A stretch of 64,000 bases of DNA. Origin: Ceratothoa steindachneri. Taxonomy: Eukaryota > Arthropoda > Malacostraca > Isopoda > Cymothoidae. The DNA lies in assembly GCA_963969495.1 (NCBI GenBank), contig OZ018318.1:170645258-170709257 (forward strand). The letters are read 5' to 3'. Made by a program: the position numbers and the translations under genes. Below the pieces are notes generated by a model. It was not told the origin of the DNA, did not search any database, and saw only the letters and a program-made list of their open reading frames with translations. This document shows positions 32,956 to 43,565 of the stretch, in pieces (the stretch's first letter is position 1; every line of letters starts with the position of its first letter).

Positions 32956-34410
32956 GCGCCTTCTATGAAAAACGACGAGTGAGAACGCCCAAGCACTCTT
33001 CTGCGCCGTCTACGCTAGCATGTTGGATTCTGTCGCAACACGCTCTCCTTTTCAGTCAGATTATAATAGAGGAAACAGCGCGTGTGGAAGCCCACTGCTT
33101 TAAATGAGGGGTTACAAGGTCCGAGCGAGAGTAAATGATTGTAGACTAATTCGGTTCATCAAAAAGGATAAGGCAAATGGGGGAGTAGGGGGTAGGAAGA
33201 CGAATTAAAATGAGGCTGTTGGCCAGGACCTTAATTCTGAATTGGGGTACGGGGGCCTTCAGTTTTACGTATAATTTTGTGCCGACCTTCTTGGGCTGCA
33301 ACGCAAGTGTATCTCTTCCACAAATTCCTTTGTACTTCAGAATTCCTAAATTTCCCTATTTTAATTCCTCTCTTGTCCCTTTTAACACCTTTGCTGACTA
33401 ATTTTCGTAGAACGTCCCTTTTATGGGATCAGGAAGTTTTTCTTAAGAATTAAAAATACTATAGAAATTACGCCCCCCCCCCCTCCTTTTTCCCCTGCAA
33501 CTCGTATCGACTCGAAGGCCTGACGTCATCTGGCTTAGAGCAGCGGGCTTTCCGTCCCCCACCCCTATTTGTATTAGTTTTACGCTGGTTCCTTCTAGTG
33601 GTGGGACGATACCAAAATGTTTAACAGTTCCGATTCTAGCTAGGCACCCTTGAGTTCAGTCTTGGCTCGCTGAATGGGTGGTTGTCGCCCGCTTAAAGTC
33701 TCTTCTGACGGGTAAGTGGCGAGGAAGCCACTTGAAAGCTGTGGCTCCCACCTCAATAACCTGCATGGGCGGACTAAAAGGTCTTACATAATGTTACCTT
33801 TTCTGAAAGTTTGCATATTTTACTATGGTAAGATTAACTATTTAGTATTTACATTGAGTATGTTAATATAAATTATAATAAATTAATTTAAAAATAAAAA
33901 ACTAAGTTTACTCTTCATTACACAACATGAATAAACATCTTTTAATGTATAGCTACCACGCATTAACAATAAAATCTATCCTTTTTATTTAAATTTAAAA
34001 TTTTTCAATGCAAGACTGGTTCAATTAAATAATCCTTACTAATGAAATAATCCTTACCTGATGCCTACAAAATACAACTAACTGAACAAGAAAGAATTTA
34101 TTTATATTGAAAACCCAGCACCTTTAATTATAGCGCAAAAACATTAGCATTTCTCTTGTTTGTGCTCGCAGTGTATTTCTCTTTGGTGATTATATATTAC
34201 CATCACCACTAAATACCTTTTCACTTTCAACTGAAGAGGGGGGTGCACTTAAATATTTTCCTGCTAAAAGCTGTCTTTATTAACATACAGGTAATTTACA
34301 TTTCACAGCCAAATTCACCCTAAGAAATTTCCTAGGCCCAAACATTGTAAATTTATTTTAGTTATATAAATATTAGAATAATTACAAATATAAAATAAAT
34401 AGTACATATA
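32956..34410. other. Unassigned AT-rich spacer
   Basis: No coding signal or terminal repeat seen. A C-tract lies at 33472-33482. Composition becomes strongly AT-rich from 33780 on. Confidence 0.4.
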
Positions 34411-34470
34411 CAGCCTTGGCCAAAATTATGTGGCACATATGAAAAAGTGAAGATTATGATGGAAACTCAT
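34411..34470 (+). repeat. Tc1 left terminal inverted repeat
   Basis: Shares the pattern GGC-AAAATTATG-GGCA-TATGAAAAAGTGAAG with the right end; a few mismatches. Confidence 0.82.
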
Positions 34471-34659
34471 TTATTTCATACTTGACATAATACAAATAGA
34501 CATTTTTGCCTATATTCTATCAATAATTAATATTTGATGTCCTCCTTTGCTTTTATACATTTTGCATGCTTGAGAATAGGTGGTTGGCTCAATTTTATGC
34601 CACTCTTCATGAATTTTGGCTGTTAATTCACTTTTTGAGGAACATTTGTGCACACTCAC

Positions 34660-35620
34660 TCTTGTGCCCAAGAGTAACCTCAATGGGATTGAGGTCTGGA
34701 GATTGAGAGGGCCATTCTATCAATGTCACCCCTTTCTTTTCAAACCAGCCTTTTGAGACTAGATGTGTGGCATGTACCAGTCTTGTTGGAAGATTACACC
34801 TGGTATGTCATCATTGAAAATTTTACCTAAGGAAGGTTTATAAACCTGGTCTAACATGCTGGTGTAAATGTTGGAATTCATTCTGCCCTCACAAGTGAAC
34901 AAAAATCCTAGACCTGAAGATGACGTGGAGCCCCAAACTGTTACACTGCCACCTCCAAATTTGACTGTTGGGACAACACATCTCGGATCATAAGCTTCCC
35001 CAACTCTTCGACGAACATAAACAGCTCCAGGGGTTCCAAAGATCTGAGGAGAAATACAAATTTTACTGATCATTTTTGGTATCATCAAATAAAAATGTCT
35101 AAAAGCATAATAAATTGGTGGGAAACTAATGTGGAGAACCTACTTCAAATTTGCTTTTATCAGACCAAACAACTTTAGCCCAATCTTCATACTCTTTTTG
35201 TTCACCTGAGACAGCCACGGTTTCTTTATAGCCTTACATCCTTTGAGGCCAACTTCTAATAACCTTTTCACTGTGCATCTTTATCTCTTTGTTTGTTGCT
35301 GTCCGAAACTCAGCATCTACATCAGAAGAGGGTTTTTTTTTCCTATCAGCCAGAGATCTTTTCAGCAACATCTCTTCCTTCGGAGTTGTACACCTTTTGC
35401 GACCTTAACCATCACGGTTTTGAAAGAAAGAATTGGTCTCATTGTACCTTTTTATGGTTGTTTGGAGTTTCTCGAGCATTTCAATTTTCTTGCAATTTTG
35501 ACTTGGGATAATCTCTGGACATGCAATGATTTGTGCTCTTTGAGCTTCAGCAATTTGTTTCTTGAGACATTTTTAACAAAAAAATACCACTTGTAAGTTA
35601 ACAATAACATAATCACTAAA
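34660..35620 (-). pseudogene. Tc1-like transposase, decayed, with probable intron
   Basis: On the minus strand the N-terminal helix-turn-helix region is recognisable (QVKIARKLKCSRNSKQP, about 35500-35450), then a KRYNET-like linker, GRKRCTTPKEEMLLKRS, and the first catalytic Asp in VVWSDKSKFE (35144-35173). After a 100-bp insert the frame resumes with IFGTPGAVYVRRRVGEAYDP (35043-34984), FGGGSVTVWG, and the second catalytic Asp in [13 protein letters not shown] (34795-34759). The last block, [15 protein letters not shown] (about 34735-34690), supplies the third acidic residue in another frame. At least one stop (TAA in the GRPR-like linker) and frameshifts inactivate it. Confidence 0.82.
35044..35143 (-). 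other. Putative 100-bp spliceosomal intron inside the Tc1 transposase
   Basis: On the minus strand the insert starts GTAGGTTCTCC and ends TTTGTATTTCTCCTCAG. It contains an in-frame stop and splits the conserved block KFE/IFG exactly between codons. Its pyrimidine-rich 3' end and GT-AG borders are those of an intron. Confidence 0.65.
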
Positions 35621-35799
35621 AAAAAATAGGAATAAACGTTAGTATCACACATTGAATTGCAGAAAGTTGCCCAACTGCTTAAGCACAATATGCAAAAACG
35701 CATTTAAAGCAGTTATAAAGGCAAAAGGACATCAAATATTAAGTATTGATAGAATATACGCAAAAATGTTTATTTGTATTATGTCAATTATGTAATAAC

Positions 35800-35858
35800 T
35801 GAATTCCAATCATATTCTTCACTTTTTCATACCTGCCCCATAATTTTGCCCAAGCCTT
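35800..35858 (-). repeat. Tc1 right terminal inverted repeat
   Basis: Reverse-complement partner of 34411-34470. The outermost bases have diverged (AGGCTTGGG). Confidence 0.8.
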
Positions 35859-38800
35859 TATGTATATTCTTACCTTAATATTAAATATTTGAAGTATATT
35901 ATAGTTTCAATAGTCGCCATGCTTATTCTCAGTCTGTTATCAAATGTTATTGCTTGAAATGTGGCCGAAATATATTTTAATTTACTAACTTGATCCAAGA
36001 TTTTTTTAATGTTAAAGTACAAGAATTGTTTTGAGAATCTGCAATCATGGTACAATTCTCGATTCCCACCACTAGTTTCTTCACCTTCATTCGGTTGAGT
36101 TAAGCCTCCTTGACTGACTTCTTTTCTCTGCTGCCTGGCGTCACGGCGGGTGTTTTTTTCCTTCCCTGCCACCTCTCGACTCTTCCCTCAACGGTCTGTG
36201 TATGCTTAGGGGCCTGCTAGAGAGCCTCAGGCCGCAAGAGATTAGAGATTGAGGTGTCGGGGTCGTTGAAGCGCCATTAATTGGAATATCGGTTAGCTCC
36301 AATGCCCCCTTCCCTGAGTGTAATGAATGGGTTGACCACCTCCCTGCGGCCGTTCTCGGGCGCATAACGCTGTGCCGCTTACGGCGGGCAGCGCGCCCAC
36401 CTGGCAAGGCTGTGTTCGTAAGTCACCACGAGCACCCCACTTGGATATATTCCACGTGATGTTGTTTCAATTTAACTCTCACTTCCTAGCTCTTACTTGA
36501 CCGCTAGCACAGGGTGGTGCTTTGAATTACAATGACATGCAACAGCCTCTATATTTTCCACTCTCCCAAGGGGTTGGAGCACTTAACAACTACTGTCTTA
36601 AGCCTCTTCCCCCTTTGTTTTTAAGTTGGACGAGGTCTGCTAGTAGCAAGCTCTTTTTCCTTGCTTTCGTTTGGTCTCTTTACCGCTTGCTATGGAGTTT
36701 ATGTAGATTCGCGGTCGGAGATGGTCGCTATTGCAAACCGAGGAAAATGCTAGGTTCATTTTCTTATGCTATTGCATTCCGCGCGGGGCCATACTGGCCC
36801 ATGCGAACCCCTTTTCATGGTTAAGCTCTCTTTACTTTACTATCATTATGAACTTAACTTTATGGTGCGGGTAGCCCCTTTGGTTTTCTTTTTTTATTAT
36901 TAGCCCCTTACTAGTTTATATTCGTCTCAATTATACATAGATTTTCATATATCGGATAATGACAGTTGTTGTGGCGCTCTGGGTGCATTTACTCGCTGAG
37001 ACACACATGCGTAGGTACTTCTTTCGATCTTTGGTGATTCGAACATCTGGCTCTCCCTTTGCCAGTTTCCTCTGTTCATTTTCTCCGCGCTCTATCTCTT
37101 CAATCCGGGCTTTAGGAGTCGTTGGTGGGATCGAATTTCTTAGCAACTTTACGACCCCCCCCCCCCCCTCTCCCGAGTCCCTGCCTAGCATGTGCGCGCT
37201 TGTGCCCTTCCAAATGTCCTTATTCTTCCTGCAGGGTTTCGTTCTCATGTTTGTTGGTTTACCTCGTGTGGTTGGTCACAAGATTCATTCGAATGGACCA
37301 GCTGCCGCACAACTACTACTACCCGATGGGTGTTCGCGTTCGTCTGTCTGTGTGTTCCACGCAGGAAACTGCTCCCTTTGACATTCCTTCCGGCGAACCG
37401 ACCTCTCATCCGCGGCGTTAGCTGAACCATCGGATTCTGAGCAGTAGGGCCCCTTGTGGGTGGGTTTCACTAGTATTTTGCTATTTTTATCATCTCTGGG
37501 AGTTGGGGTTTATTCGCTCACGGCAAACTGATACCCCTTATGGGGTTTCCCCCTTTAGCCACCTCAGCTTCTCCCGCGCCTTTGTTGTGGAATGGGCCAG
37601 GCCCTGTAGAGTTGGCCCTCTACTTGTCCAATCATCTCTTCTCTTATCAAGGAGCAGGGGGCGTTGCCCTCTCTCTAGCTGAGTGATTTCGAATATCGGC
37701 ACTGCTATACTGAATAGGATTACGCCGATTAAGTTTTCATACTTGGGCATTCGTATCTATTCTGCGAGACATTTCACCTCAACTAATCGCGCCGAGGTAG
37801 AAGAAATCAAATGGCGCAGTAGCAATCTTAGTGTTTATTGTTATATAAACTTTTGTTCTCGTTCATTCTTTCTTCGCCGTGCCCTCTTCATCTCTTCAGA
37901 AGGGTAATTCGTCGCGCTCGCAGTGAATATTTGCACTATTTTAATTTTCGAATCTTTCTCCTTTACTAGAAAATGTGCCCATTTTTTTTGGGGGGGGGGT
38001 TATTATAGAGTGCGTTCTACAGGTATTTTATCCATATTTTGCGCTTTTATTTCACTCGGAAAAAAGTTAGGCGTCTCATGACTAGTTTTACTATAAAACC
38101 AGGTCACTTCGCTTGTGCTATAACGCGTAACTTAGCTAACTTAGCCACAAAAGCCCATCTTACTTCTGGCCATAAGGATGTTACGCGTAACTTATCCATG
38201 CAAATAGGTACCAAGGTTTTCGGTGTATACCTATCACGACCTACAGAAACTTTATCCTTTTGTTGGGCAGAGGTAAACGCGAAATATGAAGCACGCCTAG
38301 GCCGTCGTGACAAGTGCGCGTGGGGGGGGGGGGGCTGTCATACGAGTACCAGCCACTTTATGGCGGCATTGGCTTCGAGTAACGATAATCTCTGTTAACT
38401 CCAATCTGTCGTTGGGGGTGGCAGATAAGTGTTTTTCAATCCTTCGGTAAACACGCGAAATGTAGCGTGGAAAAACCTGCTCACCCGCCCTTGACAAAGT
38501 GACGGGACCGATGCGTGGTGCACGCGTCTTATCAGGCGGGGCGGGGGTAGCCGTTATCCCGGGCGCGGTCGTTGTTGCAAGTACTCTCCTCGCTGCCGCT
38601 CTACTTTGTGTTATGTATCATCCACACAGTTTCGCATCCCCCAGCCCCGCAACGACCTGTGCTCTTGGCGTTAACCGGTTTTCCATTGCAGGCCTTTGGT
38701 AAGTTAATTGTGGATACTGAAATTCACATAAAGATCAGAATAATAAATGAACAATAACGTCCATGTCAATGCGGTTAGATGAGGATAATAGTAAGAATTC

Positions 38801-38938
38801 CTTAATCTGCTAAAAACTCTCCTGACAAGGACGTTCATTTATAAAAAAAAAGATGTAAGGAGCCGCGAGGACAATCACATTTTCGCTTTCTGTTAAAGTA
38901 AACGCGAACTATTACAAAAGACTTGAATTTTTTTCTCT
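35859..38938. other. Unassigned 3.1-kb region
   Basis: No domain recognised. GACCACCTCCCTGC and the following ~35 bp at 36337-36385 resemble 44350-44400, so a dispersed repeat may pass through. ACGCGTAACTTA occurs twice (38122 and 38182). Short homopolymer tracts are frequent (37148, 38324). Confidence 0.35.
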
Positions 38939-39033
38939 CTCTGTCCCCCAGACTGTTCGGCACATTCTTGTTGAATGTCCCAGTTTGGGTGATCTTCGCA
39001 CGTTACCTGTCCCGGTACCGGGATGAGCGGGGT
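38939..39033 (+). mobile_element. NL1 ORF2 C-terminal fragment cut by the scaffold gap
   Basis: GTCCCCCAGACTGTTCGGC to CCGGTACCGGGATGAGCGG aligns with 29697-29790. The rest, probably a 3' UTR, would lie in the gap. Confidence 0.75.
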
Positions 39034-39233
39034 NNNNNNNNNNNNNNNNNNNNNNNNNNNNNNNNNNNNNNNNNNNNNNNNNNNNNNNNNNNNNNNNNNN
39101 NNNNNNNNNNNNNNNNNNNNNNNNNNNNNNNNNNNNNNNNNNNNNNNNNNNNNNNNNNNNNNNNNNNNNNNNNNNNNNNNNNNNNNNNNNNNNNNNNNNN
39201 NNNNNNNNNNNNNNNNNNNNNNNNNNNNNNNNN
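39034..39233. other. Assembly gap, exactly 200 N
   Basis: A round 200-base run of N, a typical fixed-size scaffold gap. Its true length is unknown. It is bordered by NL1 on the left and a CT/TA microsatellite on the right, both hard to assemble. Confidence 0.97.
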
Positions 39234-39282
39234 TCCTCTCTCTCTCTCTCTCTCTCTCTCTATAAATATATATATATATATA

Positions 39283-39330
<48 letters not shown>
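39234..39330. repeat. (CT)n followed by (TA)n microsatellite
   Basis: TCCTCTCTCT… to about 39261, then TATAAATATATATA… to about 39330, with one short interruption. Confidence 0.92.
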
Positions 39331-39332
<2 letters not shown>

Positions 39333-39609
39333 GGCAAATGTCATCTCGGGTCACGGTTGTTCGTCCTCAGTCGGCTTCTTCGATTTTATCGGACCCCGCC
39401 CTTTCCGCTTCATTATTCTTATGATCCTAGCTGCAACCATTGACCAGCCTGAAGAACCCGTTCCGCTGATGGTTAACCTGTTGGAGTTAATTTTCGCCGC
39501 TTCAATCATTCTTCTCTCTCTTTTTGCTAAACCTTTATGAATTACTTGATCTTACCATAAGTAGACACATGACCGTATTCATCGACATGTACTACCATTG
39601 TGTTTGATG
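39331..39609. other. No recognisable feature
   Basis: Mixed-composition spacer. Confidence 0.3.
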
Positions 39610-40080
39610 GGCTAGGGTTAACGAACCCCAAATTTTGAAAAAGCCTAAATAAAACCTGTTAAAAACAACAAAAACAAATGATACAAGCATTAGAATAACA
39701 GTGAAAAAGTTAGGGTTGGCAAAACCCCCCAAATTTTGAAAAAGCTCAATAAAACCTGGGTTTTATTCTGGGTTTGGTAATACTTCAGTTTAGGGGGGCA
39801 CGATAGGTGGCCCTGTTTCTGGGCTACAATCTAGGCCTTATGACATTAGCCGGTAGCTTCAAAGGGGGCCAATCACGGCTTTGTATTTGTTTTATTTTGT
39901 TTTTCCTTTATTATTTAGTAAATGCCTGCACTTCTACTTAATTATATTATTTAGTAATACATTGATTTTTTAATAATTATTAATGTATTAAACTTTTTAG
40001 GTTTCATTTAACTATATTTGTGAAACTAAACCATTAATGTCACACACTGGCAACCCTTAATTCAACCTTATTTCAAACCT
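39610..40080. repeat. hAT-like non-autonomous repeats, diverged
   Basis: TAGGGTT followed by CCCCAAATTTTGAAAAAGC occurs twice (39611 and 39711), and AACCTGGGTTTTATTCTGGG follows the second, as in the hAT MITE at 62096. An opposite-facing end, GGCAACCCTTAA, stands at about 40050. The unit borders are not clean enough to name one element. Confidence 0.5.
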
Positions 40081-40554
40081 TGGCAAGCCTGAAACCGAGC
40101 AGTTAAAAGAGCGCGATACCTGTGAATACGGTTTGTTCGACTTCATTACGACTTGTGTTAATTCCTCGATCAATATAATAGACTTTTATAGATCTTGGTC
40201 TCATTTAAAAGAAGCGCGGCTCAATTATAATAGTGAAAGGTGGAGATAAGGTAAACCTGAAGATCCGCGTCACGCGCTCGCCTCCGCTTGTCCCCGGTCC
40301 TGGCCGCATAATATTTAGTCCATGTTCCAATATGTTTCACCTTTTTGGGCTAATTTCGAGTTACGGCTCGTGAAGGAGATCGCCCTGCGAATACCCTGAG
40401 ATTTCAATCGTCTGGGGGGCTGCACCCCCCAGTATATAATCGTAATTGTTTAGAGAATAATGTTCTCACATTTTTTGTTTTTTTTAACAAATCGTTTCTG
40501 CGCGTCTGAACGAAACATAGAAACTTGGTCCCGATAGATTCCGGCTGAAATCTA
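40081..40554. other. Unassigned spacer
   Basis: No coding signal or repeat recognised apart from short homopolymer tracts. Confidence 0.3.
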
Positions 40555-40712
40555 TTTCCAAAGTAACTAAAATTTTTTTAATTTTTGGCTGCAATAGCCT
40601 AAATTAGGTGGCACTATCGTCTCTGCACGTTTATCGAATTAATAAAGACGATAGTGTCGCCTACTTTAGGCTATTTTCCTCAAAAAATTAACATTTTTAG
40701 TTACTTTCGAAA
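40555..40712. mobile_element. Palindromic foldback MITE, about 158 bp
   Basis: The left arm 40555-40621 and right arm 40647-40712 are reverse complements with a few mismatches (AAAGTAACTAAAA at the tip, AATAGCCTAAA in the middle, ACTATCGTC at the inner end). They are separated by a 25-base loop. There is no coding capacity. The target duplication is unclear. Confidence 0.7.
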
Positions 40713-40734
40713 TGAGGGGCTTCGCCTTTTGACG

Positions 40735-40796
40735 TCTGACACTATAAGGCCCAAATTGGACCCCAGAAACAGCGCCCCTGAACTGAAGTATTACCC
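40735..40796. repeat. Inverted copy of 39775-39840
   Basis: GACCCCAGAAACAGCGCCCC and CTGAACTGAAGTATTACC are the reverse complement of sequence at 39775-39840, apart from a ~9-base insertion and some mismatches. Confidence 0.6.
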
Positions 40797-40865
40797 TGTT
40801 TTTTTTTTCAAATCTTGGTTTTCTTCAAAAAGCAAATGCTACAAGCATTAGAATAACATAGAAAA

Positions 40866-41270
40866 AGAATAGCTATTTTTATTTTTATGTAATATTAATA
40901 ATTACTTAGTTTAATAATTATATTATTGTAAGCATAGATCACTAAACGAGAATTTGGGGGTACCCATGTCCTATGATAGCCATAACTTGTAGAAAGAGAG
41001 ATGAATTATGAGTTAGTATCAGAGCAATAACCTTAATTTGATACATATTTATTGAAATTTGCTCACCCTGAAAAGAATAGTTATCTATTTTTATATAATA
41101 AAATTACTTAGTTTAATAATTATATTATAGTAAGAACAGATCACTGATTGAGAATTGTGGGTACCCATGATAACCATAGCCTGTAGGAGAGATGAATTGT
41201 GAGTCAGTATCATAGAAATAATTTGATACATATTTGTTGAAATTATAAACATAAATATAAATTTTGAGGC
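40866..41270. repeat. Two tandem copies of a ~190-bp hAT-MITE body
   Basis: Unit one is 40866-41057 and unit two 41074-41270. Both contain TTAGTTTAATAATTATATTA, AGATCACT, GGGTACCCATG, GAGATGAATT and TTTGATACATATTT in the same order. The same body is found in the MITE at 62096-62433, which links them to that family. Confidence 0.7.
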
Positions 41271-41324
41271 TCTCTGAGCCTCGCCTTTCCACATCTCTTC
41301 GCTATTTTTAATGACGTAATTTTA

Positions 41325-41700
41325 TTTAAAGACCCTCTGGATATTTTAGTTTCATGAAGGCTTTCTTAATATACTGAAGTTCATCATTCAAAAGGCTTTC
41401 ACTACAAATGCGAATAGTCCTAAATAAAACTCACTGACTACCCCCAGTCTTCATTTTCTTACTATGTCCAGCTCGAAAATGAATAAAATTGTCCTTATTC
41501 GTGGGTTTCCTGTACATGGAGAATTTATCTATTGTCATTCCTATGGACCAACGTGTCCAGGAAAGAAATCTTATTGTTCTCTTCTTCCACGGGTAAACTG
41601 GATGATCAGATTCCACTTCTTTCAACCATTCCAATTTGTTTCCAATATCGGTACTCACTGGAATTACGGCCAGGACATCGTCTGCCTACCTCCACCAAAG
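41325..41700 (-). pseudogene. Penelope-like retroelement RT fragment
   Basis: Minus-strand frames carry the RT catalytic region with ADDVLAVIPVSTDIGNKLEW (41685-41625; the Tyr codon before ADD reads TAG), then DKFSMYRKPTNKDNFIHFRA (41532-41473), the hallmark block of Penelope-like elements after the RT core. Further on comes RTIRICSESLLNDELQYIKK (about 41424-41365). The order matches Penelope RTs, in which a GIY-YIG endonuclease would follow. At least one frameshift and the stop make it a relic of about 375 bp. Confidence 0.78.
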
Positions 41701-42289
41701 TGTTTTTTTGATTTGCCAACCCTGCTATCTATAGATATAGATAGATTGATAAATATATCCCAACAATATTGACTAATCATGGAAAAAAAAGGTGAGTAAG
41801 TAGGGAGGAAATATATATATATATATATACATGGATAAATCACATTGCTTCTGTGCACCCTTAAAAAAAAAAGTTGTAGTGTAGTTTGGCTCAGTACTGG
41901 TGGTAAATTCGTGCCCAGCAGTTAGGGGGCTTTATTTTATTTTTGGGTATCCACATTTGTATATTTACTTGGGCATACCTGTATTTTAGTATAGACTAAA
42001 CCTTGTGTATTGGGTACCACCCTTGGTTACCTTTATGGCCAAATATGTACAAAGAAAACAATAAATAAAAATACGAATTCGAGAACCTTGTAGGGTGTGG
42101 AAATATATCAAGAGATGCAAATAAACGTTTCTACTCGGGCGTAATTAACTCTTTTGCCATTGACCGATGAGGTGGATATATATTTTTTTTGTGCCCTTGC
42201 CTGGTATTCGAGACAGTTTAATAATACCCTGGTATTCTTAAGCATTTCTTACCCAGTCAATGTCCCTTTCCTCTTGCCCAGATCTGGAT
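41701..42289. other. Spacer with a short (TA)n run (41809-41829)
   Basis: No coding signal recognised. Confidence 0.4.
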
Positions 42290-42299
42290 ATAGTGTGTA

Positions 42300-43240
42300 G
42301 GTATAGGTTTAGGGCTAAGAAACTCCTTCGAGAGCTAGGTATAGCTCTCGGGCCGGTGGCGCCCCTGGTTCTGCCCAGGACGCCACCCTGGAGGGTACCA
42401 CCTTTGGCTATTTGTCGCCACGCTTCTGCTCCTAAAGCTTGTACTGCGCCGGGAGTATTACGTTAGACCTTTTTGGAGCACACCTCGTGTCACGCTGGAA
42501 CCGTGCCAGTGTATACGGATGGCTCCGAGTCCCAGGAGGGGGTCTGTTTCCACGCCGTATTCCCTCTGTTTGAAGTCAGCGGGGCTCTGCCAGGCGCTGC
42601 GTCTGTCTTCACGGCCGAACTGGTGGCAATACACCACTCGGTACGGGAGATTACGCGACGTGCCCGGTTCGGAGACCGCATTGTGATCTATAGCGACTCA
42701 CAAAGCGCCCTGAGTGCTCTCGCGGCATTGAATCTCCGCATCTTCTGGTTCGCAATATCCGTGACGCCACGGTTTTGGCAAGCCGGACCGATGTCGAGAT
42801 TATCTTCTGCTGGGTTCCTAGTCATGTAAAGAATGCGGGGAATGAGGGCGCCTAAGAGTCCGCGAGACTCGCAACAGGACCAGCCTTCGCCTTTCCTCAC
42901 ACCGACTACATGGCAGGAATACGGGCAGCTCTATGGACTGCTTGAGAAAGAAGATGAGAGACAGTCGAAGGGAACTTAAAGTTGCATGTCATTGCGCAGC
43001 GACTGTTCCCATGGACCTATCCCCCCTCAATGCCGCGAGGGCTTCATGTTGCTTTCTGTCGTCTCCGAATTAGACACACTCGCGGGACGCACCGCCATTT
43101 GATGGAGCGCTTGCCAGCGCCCTAGTCTGAAGACTGCGTTGTCCCAGTCTGGTCGATCTCTGCGCACGTTACCTGTCCCGGTACCGGGATGGGCGGGGTC
43201 GCTACCGCCTATCCCTTGTACTCGGGACGTGTTCGTGCAC
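42300..43240 (+). pseudogene. NL1-E RNase H and C-terminal region
   Basis: VYTDGSESQEGVCFHAV (42509-42560), FTAELVAIHHSVREITRRA and IYSDSQSALSALAAL follow in one frame to about 42735. A 1-bp loss then shifts into RIFWFAISVTPRF, and the GH-GN block reads with further changes (GGGAATGAGGGCGCCTAAGAG, where the Lys codon is part of a TAA). The C-terminal Cys/His motif is partly deleted near 43130-43150. Unlike NL1-A and -D, it keeps GCC instead of TAA before RNase H. Confidence 0.8.
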
Positions 43241-43502
43241 ATTGACTTTGTGGACTTAAACTTTTCGGAGGATGCCAGCTTTCTCCCCTTTATTTAACTA
43301 GTTTTTTTTGTTGGTTTTTGTTATTTTAGTAGGTCGCACGTTTCTACGTCCCTGCGGCGGGGGGAGGCGGACCTCCCCCTTCCTCCCCCGACGTTGGAGC
43401 TTGCTTCCTGCCTTTTTCCCTTTTTTATTTTTAGTGTTGGGTTTTTGTTGTTTTTTTTTAATCTTATTTCAAAGTAGCCTAGTACTAGGCAGTGTTAAAT
43501 AC

Positions 43503-43531
43503 GGCAAATAATGCCCAAGTAGGCAGTCGCC
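43503..43531 (+). other. NL1 3' hairpin (NL1-E), left arm damaged
   Basis: GGCAAAT replaces GGCGACT; the right arm is consensus. Confidence 0.75.
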
Positions 43532-43565
43532 AGGTGAGCTCTTAAAAGAAAATAAAAAAAATAAA

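Larger units (their letters stand above)
34411..35858 (-). mobile_element. Tc1-like DNA transposon with ~55-bp terminal inverted repeats, inactive
   Basis: The left end starts CAGCCTTGGCCAAAATTATG directly after a TA (34409-34410). The right end, read in reverse complement, gives AGGCTTGGGCAAAATTATGG and also continues with TATGAAAAAGTGAAG in both. TA follows at 35859-35860, consistent with TA target duplication. Total length of 1.45 kb fits Tc1. The transposase gene lies on the minus strand. Confidence 0.85.
42290..43565 (+). mobile_element. NL1-E, 5'-truncated copy (RNase H to 3' end)
   Basis: Starts at TTTAGGGCTAAGAAACTCC, just before RNase H, and runs to the hairpin (43503-43531) and the tail AAAAGAAAATAAAAAAAATAAAA. 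Target duplication not identified. Confidence 0.82.

Noticed and set aside
36522..37470. Several 60-140-codon frames on both strands
   Set aside because: None agrees with another in frame or splice phase and none shows a domain.
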